A stretch of 64,000 nucleotides of DNA from Trachythela sp. YZ-2020 (taxonomy: Eukaryota; Cnidaria; Anthozoa; Malacalcyonacea; Clavulariidae). Location: the NCBI GenBank assembly GCA_016169945.1, contig JADLSH010000373.1, positions 1,426,001 through 1,490,000 on the forward strand, written 5' to 3'. Shown here one piece after another: positions 58,360 to 64,000 of the stretch. Position 1 is the first letter of the stretch; each line of letters begins with the position of its first letter. Below the pieces are notes generated by a model, which was given only the letters and a program-made list of their open reading frames with translations, made no database searches and was not told where the DNA came from. Made by a program: the position numbers and the translations under genes.

Positions 58360-61300
58360 TTATCTTCGTGATCCACTGGCAGAATCACCACCAACCGATG
58401 AACGGCTCGTTCGACTGTCACGTAATCTTGTCCGCCACATTTATCAACTGGTTCCCCACTCTTTAAATTCTTGTATTGTACTTCGACGTTCCTAACCTTG
58501 CCGTCATCTCCTGGTTTGACTTTTGAGACTCGCCCGAGTTTCCATTTCCCCCTAACTTGATTCGAGTCTTGTATCATCACGATGTCATCTACTATCAGGT
58601 TGCGCTGAGCTGTGTGCCACTTTTGCTGCACGATCAGACTGGGGAAATGATCATGAGTCCATTTCTTCCAGAACGCATCCACGATTTTCTGAACGAATTC
58701 GTGACGATGATTCGGGTTGTCTGTCTCTCGGAAAGGACCACTTGGTATTCTGGATGTCGATTGACCTAACAGCAGATCGTTGGGGCACAGGTAGGCTCCA
58801 TCTTCCGGTGATGTTGGGCTTCTTCCAATCGGTCTTTCGTTGACCAAATTCGCAGCTTCGAAACACACCGTTTGAAGTTCTGAGAATGTAAGGACGCTGT
58901 CACCAATCGCCACTTTCAATGCTTTCTTGATGGACTTTATCAAAGCTTCTGAACATCCATTTTGCCAAGGCGCGTCCGCGGATGTGAAGTCCCATTGCAT
59001 TCCTTGGGTCACTCCAAACTCCTTTAGTTCTTCCCAGTTCCATGCCCTCGTCACGGACTGAAGTTCTTCGTTAGCGGCAGTCAATTGCGTACCGTTGTCA
59101 GATCGAAGCTTTGCGGGATATCCTCTCAGTGCTACGAATCGTCGTAGGACCATTAGAAACTTTTCTGCACTGTAGTCAGGTGACAGATCGACATAGACGG
59201 CTCGTGTTGCCAGACAGTTGAATATCACTCCAAAGGCTTTTCCGATCGTCCTTTTCTTTACTTCGTCCCTGATCTTAAAGGGTCCAAACAGGTCGATCGC
59301 TGTGCATGACCAAGGTGGTGAAGGTTTCAGACGTTCTTCTGGCAATTTCCCCATGACTTGACCTGTAAGCTCTTTCTCTAATTTCTTGCACCCCACACAG
59401 TTGAACTTGATTGACTTCACCATCTTGTGTAGTCCCGTGATCCAATACCTCGACCGGACTTTACTTGCGGTTGCTGCCACTCCTTTGTGAGCTTGCTTAT
59501 GGATGTTCTCGGTGTATAATCTTGAGAATCTGTGATTGTGCGGTAGGAGGACGACTTCACGCTGGTTATAGCTCATCTGCAACCATTTCTCTGCTCGACC
59601 ACCAACTACAATGATCCCGTCCTCGCGTGTTCTTGGGCACAAGCGCTTGAACTTTCCTTCGCTCATCTGTTGTTTCACTGATTCTTGGGCTTTCTTGATC
59701 CAGAATGTTTCAGCCTTTTCAATGTCCCTCGGCGTCAATGTATTAACAGCATTCTTGAGGCTCGGTTTGGGATTCTTTTGAGCTATGGCAATAACCCTTG
59801 CTGTAACTCTAATCAACTTTGTATATGAAGAAAACCGGGTGATGTCGATTTCCGCCGATGTAGTGTTGTTCACCGTCACCCTGGTTGCCATTGCTGTCTT
59901 GACTCTCTCTGGTAGTTCTTCTTCATTGAAACTTTGCTTTATAGGCCATTCTGAAACCGGTTTCGTCAGAAATTCTGGGCTATTCTGCCAAGGGCTGTTG
60001 GGGCCGATCTCATTTGGTTTCTTTCCTCTTGTAATCCAATCTGCGATGTTGAGCTCCCCTTCTATCCAATACCAGTCAGCAGGGTTTGTTCCTTCTTGGA
60101 TTTCACCGATTCGTGTTGCTGCAAATGTGTTGAAGCCGTACGTTTCCTTTTGGATCATCGCACGAACAATTTGGGAGTCGACGATATGATAGCACTTCTC
60201 GAATTTATATCTGCATTCCTTCTCGATTAATGCTTTTAACCGCTTGTTTAGAACAGCTGCACACAACTCTAATCGGTCAATCGACATCTTCTTCACCGGG
60301 GCAAGGCGATTCTTGGACGCCATCAGGCTGCTTTGGTGTCTTTCATCACTACTCTTCCATCTGGCGTAGGCGCACGTTCCGTAGGCGTCTTGTGAGCCAT
60401 CACTAAAGGTCACCAGAACAGGATTGCCGACAGCTTCAGCCGGTTTTAGGCATCTCTTGAATTCGACTTTTTCCATTTCGAAAAGATCGCTGAAAAACTC
60501 TATCCAGCTTCGTCTGCATTCTTCGGGGACTGGATCGTCCCAATCAAATTTCGTTTCACTTCCCCACAGTCTTCGCATCATTATTTTTGCTCGAACTGTG
60601 AATGGACCTGCTAATCCCAGAGGATCATAGATGCTGTTAACTTGCGAGAGGATCATTCGTTTCGTGAGGGGGTTTGGGATTTCCCTAGGGATCTGTTCCC
60701 TATTTATATCTGGTCCAGTTCTTTGCTTTTTCTTCTTCAGAGAAAAGTTAAGTTTTACTTCAAAGTGGAAACAGTCTTCACCAGGGTTCCATGCGATTCC
60801 GAGAACCTTTTCCTTGTCAGTTGCTTCTTCAATATGGACGTCTGCTCTGCCAGTACATTCGCCAGATACGAGCCAGCTCTTCATCTCGAAACCTCCGGTG
60901 TTAACCACAGCTTCTATTTCTTTGGTCATCTGGTAGGCTTTCTCCTCTGTCTTGACGCTATCTAGGATGTCGTCCATGTAGCTGTTGTTCTTCACAACTT
61001 CGGCTGCTTCAGGGAAATCCATCTTACTCATGTCAGCTGTCTTCCTCAAAGCGACTGTAGCAATGGTTCCTGCTGGCTTGTCTCCGAATGATACAGTTTG
61101 GACGATGAATGTGTCTGGGTCTCTGTTAGTATCCATGTCTCGCCACAGGAATCGGTGCGTATGTTGTTCGACCATTCCAATTTTCACAGAGTGATACATT
61201 TTCTTAATGTCCCCCATCATTGCAACTTCATTCTCTCTGAAGCGTACCAGAACTCCCAGAAGATTGTTGAGCAGGTCGGGTCCTTTTGCCCAGTATTCGT

Positions 61301-61547
61301 TCAGGGTGTGTCCCATGTAATTGGCGCTGCTGTTAAAGACAATTCTAACAGGTGTAGACTTGGAGTCAGGTTTCAGCACTTCATGATGAGATATGTAATG
61401 GACGGGTCCATCGTAGCTCTCTAAATCTTCGTAAGTTAGCTTTTTCGCGACACCTCGGTGTACCATATCTTCTATCTGCTTTTGGTATACAGTCGCGTGC
61501 TCGGGATTCTTGGCTAGTCTCTTTTCCGTTGATCTTAGCATCCCCAT
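58356..61547 (-). CDS. pol: BEL/Pao pol: reverse transcriptase, RNase H, integrase
   Basis: 1063 codons without interruption. The RT occupies about residues 1-260 (PVRIVFNSSA, GDIKKMYHSV, catalytic YMDD at 190-193). The Pao-type connecting region follows (LSQVNSIYDPLGLAGPF, 300-316). RNase H lies at about 375-500 with D382 (FSDGSQ), E427 (DRLELCA) and D457 (VDSQ). The integrase has the HHCC finger (H683, H687, C717, C720) and a DDE core with D752 (AIDLFGPF), D817 (RSDNGTQ) and E867 (NGCSEALIK). The C-terminal end (about 975-1055) is the usual BEL DUF5641-like domain. The frame is the same as that of gag, from which one TAA and eight codons separate it, so the ATG given here is only the first after that stop. 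Probably made as part of a gag-pol protein in the active ancestor. Confidence 0.93.
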   Translation of the reverse strand: MGMLRSTEKRLAKNPEHATVYQKQIEDMVHRGVAKKLTYEDLESYDGPVHYISHHEVLKPDSKSTPVRIVFNSSANYMGHTLNEYWAKGPDLLNNLLGVLVRFRENEVAMMGDIKKMYHSVKIGMVEQHTHRFLWRDMDTNRDPDTFIVQTVSFGDKPAGTIATVALRKTADMSKMDFPEAAEVVKNNSYMDDILDSVKTEEKAYQMTKEIEAVVNTGGFEMKSWLVSGECTGRADVHIEEATDKEKVLGIAWNPGEDCFHFEVKLNFSLKKKKQRTGPDINREQIPREIPNPLTKRMILSQVNSIYDPLGLAGPFTVRAKIMMRRLWGSETKFDWDDPVPEECRRSWIEFFSDLFEMEKVEFKRCLKPAEAVGNPVLVTFSDGSQDAYGTCAYARWKSSDERHQSSLMASKNRLAPVKKMSIDRLELCAAVLNKRLKALIEKECRYKFEKCYHIVDSQIVRAMIQKETYGFNTFAATRIGEIQEGTNPADWYWIEGELNIADWITRGKKPNEIGPNSPWQNSPEFLTKPVSEWPIKQSFNEEELPERVKTAMATRVTVNNTTSAEIDITRFSSYTKLIRVTARVIAIAQKNPKPSLKNAVNTLTPRDIEKAETFWIKKAQESVKQQMSEGKFKRLCPRTREDGIIVVGGRAEKWLQMSYNQREVVLLPHNHRFSRLYTENIHKQAHKGVAATASKVRSRYWITGLHKMVKSIKFNCVGCKKLEKELTGQVMGKLPEERLKPSPPWSCTAIDLFGPFKIRDEVKKRTIGKAFGVIFNCLATRAVYVDLSPDYSAEKFLMVLRRFVALRGYPAKLRSDNGTQLTAANEELQSVTRAWNWEELKEFGVTQGMQWDFTSADAPWQNGCSEALIKSIKKALKVAIGDSVLTFSELQTVCFEAANLVNERPIGRSPTSPEDGAYLCPNDLLLGQSTSRIPSGPFRETDNPNHRHEFVQKIVDAFWKKWTHDHFPSLIVQQKWHTAQRNLIVDDIVMIQDSNQVRGKWKLGRVSKVKPGDDGKVRNVEVQYKNLKSGEPVDKCGGQDYVTVERAVHRLVVILPVDHEDK

Positions 61548-61571
61548 TGCTGCTCGTTTGTTTTCTGGTAA

Positions 61572-63953
61572 TTATTTTGGGTTCCTTATCCACGGGTATT
61601 CTGCTGTCCATTTCTTTTCTTCACTGTCGAATACTAGTTTGCTCTCAATTAGTTTCAGTTCTCTTTCTTCTTTCAGGGTGTAGTCGCTGCTCCCAATTGG
61701 ACATTTCCCACATTTGCAACCCCCGCAACGTGGTGAACACGCTACTCCAAGATCTTCAATGTTGTAGAAGTCTTCAACATTAACTGCAGCAACATGGACC
61801 CGGGCATCTGTCAGCTTGTTCTTTGGCTGCGTCTCCTGGATACTAGGATGCTTTGCGCCAAGGCATTTTCCAAACTGGTTTCTCAGCAGCAGGAGGTGTC
61901 CTTTCCTTCTCTCCACTTGAGGGTGGAATCCGGCATACTCGTAACCAATCAAGAGGTCGACTGGTCCAGTTGGTCTTGTGATTTCTCCTACGCTAACTCC
62001 CTTGAATATATGAACCACCCCATCAACATTAACACTTTGAATGTCCGATGTGATTTTATCGATTCCATAAGCTTCAATTAACACAGTTTTGCCGTACTGG
62101 TTTATCAGGGGAACCTCGTACCTGTGTGACATAAGTTTTTCAACTATTCCCCCAACTTTAGTAATTGTGAGTTGGACTGAACTTCCACGAAGATTCTCCT
62201 CTTTAGCTTTACTGTACGTGACAAAACATAGAGATGCTGCATTGTCCCACAACACATTTATCCGACCTTTGTCCGTTTTGACTCTCTGGATTTGTAGAAG
62301 ACATGCACTGTTGTTAGATATTTTGCCACATGCTGAGGCGGCCCCATACTTCCTTTCGGTGTGGATTGTTTTGTGGTGGGTTCCTTTGCATCCTTTTTCG
62401 CCACAGATTCTTTTCCGATTGCATTCAGCCAATCGATGACCCACTCTTAGACATGACCAACATGCTGCTTTCTCTTTTAACATGCTAAATCTTTCCTCTG
62501 CTGATTTTGATATGTAAAGACTGCAAGTGTCAGTCCAATGATCACTGTTCGGATGAAATAAGCACTTGCTGCCTTGTGGCTTATAACCATTGTCGTTCTG
62601 CTCATTTTCGGTTTCCCCAGGATTCTCGCTATCTCTTGTTTTCTCGTTACCAGTAAGGTGAACTGTTCCTCCCACAGATTGAGTATTGTTAGATCGTAGA
62701 TTGCTAGAGTCATACTCCATAGCCCTTTTGTGGTTGAGTAGAAACTTTAGGAGGCTTGGAAACTTATCCTTCTTGTCGACTTCACTCGTGTAAAAACTGA
62801 CCTGCTTGGCCCACTCCTTTCGAATATCAGGTGGCAATGTTTTCTCTATAATGCTGACAGAGCTGGTTGTAGTGATTTCCTTCTCCAGTCCAAGCCTGAG
62901 CAGATCTTGATAAGCATCTTCAACAACATCAACAAATTCAATAAATCTTTTATAATCTCCTTCTTTTATCACCTTCACTCTCTTGATGCTATCGATTACT
63001 ACATCTGCAATCTTTGCTGGGTCGCCGTATTTCTCATCTAAGCGCTTTAACATCTCATCTATGTTATCATCTACACTTCTAACAACACTGAGTGGCTCTT
63101 TGGTGAGACATGACCTCAGTGCATAAGGCGCAGACTCTTTAGGTATACTTTGCAACACTTGTATCTCAAAGTCCTTCTTAAATCTGGGGTATTGTCTAAT
63201 ATCTCCATCAAAGGTTGGCACTTTCAGCTTTTCCAATCTTACATTTAGTTGCTTACCTTGGCCACTTGATTCCTCTTTTGGTATTTTCTCATTGTTCTTT
63301 GCAATAGCTACTGCTATCTTGGATGTTATGTTATTATATTTCCTTTGAATGTTTCTTGTCCAGTCAATCTCTATGTCAGCTTTGTCTTTGTCTAGAATTT
63401 CAAGGTACTTTACGTTAGCCTGCTTGCAATCTGCCACAGCTGCATCCAATCCATATTGTGATTTTTGCAGAGCAGTGTTAACACTTTCCAGTTCAATGAT
63501 TTCTTGCGCATCTTCCATTAATTGTTCAAGGACAATTTCACTTGTTTTTCTCTTGACCAATGCTTGCTCTATCATTCTTTGGAATCTTTCTTGGTCTTTT
63601 TTAGCTGTTTCTTGTCGCCTCTCATCTTCCTCTGCCTTCTTATCAGCTGCTGCTTTACTTTGTGTATATCTAATTTCCTTTCCCATCGCGTTTCCGAAAT
63701 TCCGTTGGAGTTCTTCAATCCAAACATCAGCTTCTTCTTGGTCATCGTCCTTAATGAATGTAACATATATGTCATGTTTGGATTCCACATTACCCCACGC
63801 TTCATTCAACTCTTTGTATGTTCTGCTCACAATCTCTAGTCCCTTGTCCTCATCCACTGCTTTTAGAAACTCTTTAAGCTTTCTTGTAAATTTACTTTTC
63901 GCACTTGTCCTCTGTATTTTGGCGCTTTCGATGTCGTCGGTCATTTTTGCCAA
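61572..63953 (-). CDS. gag: BEL/Pao gag with zinc knuckles and protease-like domain
   Basis: 793 codons from ATG at 63953. Residues 1-230 form a charged coiled coil; 240-410 is the conserved DUF1759 capsid-like region (VPTFDGDIRQYPRFKKDFE); three zinc-binding segments lie at 464-477, 498-511 (CWSCLRVGHRLAEC) and 517-531. The DUF1758 protease-like domain follows with VLWDNAAS at 567-574, where a D-S/T-G triplet is expected, so the active site is atypical or lost. The chain reaches the sequence that normally leads straight into RT (WTAEYPWIRNPK) and ends in TAA (61574-61572). The frame then stays open into pol. Apart from this stop the gene shows no lesion. Confidence 0.92.
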   Translation of the reverse strand: MAKMTDDIESAKIQRTSAKSKFTRKLKEFLKAVDEDKGLEIVSRTYKELNEAWGNVESKHDIYVTFIKDDDQEEADVWIEELQRNFGNAMGKEIRYTQSKAAADKKAEEDERRQETAKKDQERFQRMIEQALVKRKTSEIVLEQLMEDAQEIIELESVNTALQKSQYGLDAAVADCKQANVKYLEILDKDKADIEIDWTRNIQRKYNNITSKIAVAIAKNNEKIPKEESSGQGKQLNVRLEKLKVPTFDGDIRQYPRFKKDFEIQVLQSIPKESAPYALRSCLTKEPLSVVRSVDDNIDEMLKRLDEKYGDPAKIADVVIDSIKRVKVIKEGDYKRFIEFVDVVEDAYQDLLRLGLEKEITTTSSVSIIEKTLPPDIRKEWAKQVSFYTSEVDKKDKFPSLLKFLLNHKRAMEYDSSNLRSNNTQSVGGTVHLTGNEKTRDSENPGETENEQNDNGYKPQGSKCLFHPNSDHWTDTCSLYISKSAEERFSMLKEKAACWSCLRVGHRLAECNRKRICGEKGCKGTHHKTIHTERKYGAASACGKISNNSACLLQIQRVKTDKGRINVLWDNAASLCFVTYSKAKEENLRGSSVQLTITKVGGIVEKLMSHRYEVPLINQYGKTVLIEAYGIDKITSDIQSVNVDGVVHIFKGVSVGEITRPTGPVDLLIGYEYAGFHPQVERRKGHLLLLRNQFGKCLGAKHPSIQETQPKNKLTDARVHVAAVNVEDFYNIEDLGVACSPRCGGCKCGKCPIGSSDYTLKEERELKLIESKLVFDSEEKKWTAEYPWIRNPK

Positions 63954-64000
63954 ATTTTTATCAGTGTTTCCACTTTAAGAGATTTTTAAGCGATTTTTCT

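Larger units (their letters stand above)
57871..64000 (-). mobile_element. Nearly intact BEL/Pao LTR retrotransposon, 5' end outside the window
   Basis: Order on the minus strand: 47 bases of leader (64000-63954), gag-protease, pol, small ORF, purine tract, candidate LTR. The gag and pol frames agree and are separated by a single stop, so this is the youngest-looking LTR element in the window. The 5' LTR and primer binding site lie beyond base 64000. It sits about 90 bp from the right end of the 57023-57774 element. Confidence 0.85.

Noticed and set aside
63349..63978. 209-codon plus-strand frame rich in Ser/Leu
   Set aside because: It is the antisense shadow of the BEL gag coiled coil; codon patterns and motifs support the minus strand.

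Overview
The window reads as nuclear DNA of an invertebrate, most likely an anthozoan cnidarian (inference). It is AT-rich, several genes have spliceosomal GT-AG introns, and the mix of elements fits: BEL/Pao and Gypsy LTR elements, LINEs, Penelope GIY-YIG, PIF/Harbinger, Tc1 with a Pax-like DNA-binding domain, and ISL2EU-type elements with a SWIM-YqaJ nuclease. I find no convincing host gene, rRNA or CRISPR. The window is a graveyard of nested mobile elements. All boundaries, duplications and reading frames were read by eye; no searches were run.

Layout. 0-6.9 kb: on the minus strand, a SAP-SWIM-YqaJ gene running off the left edge, a Gypsy RT scrap, and a decayed BEL/Pao gag-protease whose gag carries an in-frame 39-bp minisatellite. 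6.9-12.6 kb: a PIF/Harbinger transposon with matching terminal inverted repeats (TIRs), an ATT duplication, a frameshifted two-exon transposase and a Myb-like partner on the opposite strand. Inside it sits an element with about 230-bp TIRs carrying a SAM/zinc-finger/coiled-coil gene, which in turn holds a small MITE and a Tc1-like transposase with both PAI and RED halves of a paired domain. 13-27 kb: mostly non-coding, with a decayed multi-exon gene of unknown family at 18.3-20.8 kb and several MITEs. 28-34.3 kb: an element with CGTGA subterminal repeats and a 6-bp duplication, then an ISL2EU-like pair: a dead THAP-DDE transposase facing an intact 602-residue SAP-SWIM-YqaJ protein.

36.4-42.4 kb: a Penelope GIY-YIG scrap, a 5'-truncated LINE with a TACC tail, a hAT MITE, and a LINE fragment split by a 527-bp TIR element that encodes the N-terminus of a RecQ-like helicase. 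42.6-43.7 kb: a fossil rolling-circle Rep (HUH nuclease plus SF3 helicase). 44-51.8 kb: MITEs and foldbacks in otherwise featureless DNA. 51.8-53.3 kb: a second TIR element with a different RecQ-like fragment, itself hit by a LINE. 57.0-57.8 kb: a third relative of these elements with a 9-bp duplication. 57.9-64 kb: a nearly intact BEL/Pao element on the minus strand, running off the right edge.

The best candidates for something undescribed are: (1) the three hairpin-ended TIR elements at 41.6, 51.8 and 57.0 kb, which share an end layout (two have 9-bp target duplications, two carry RecQ-like helicase starts, one has compensated stem changes between its ends); (2) the HUH-SF3 Rep fossil; (3) the preserved SAP-SWIM-YqaJ gene beside a dead transposase; (4) the SAM/zinc/coiled-coil gene inside long TIRs; and (5) the unnamed gene family at 18.3-20.8 kb.
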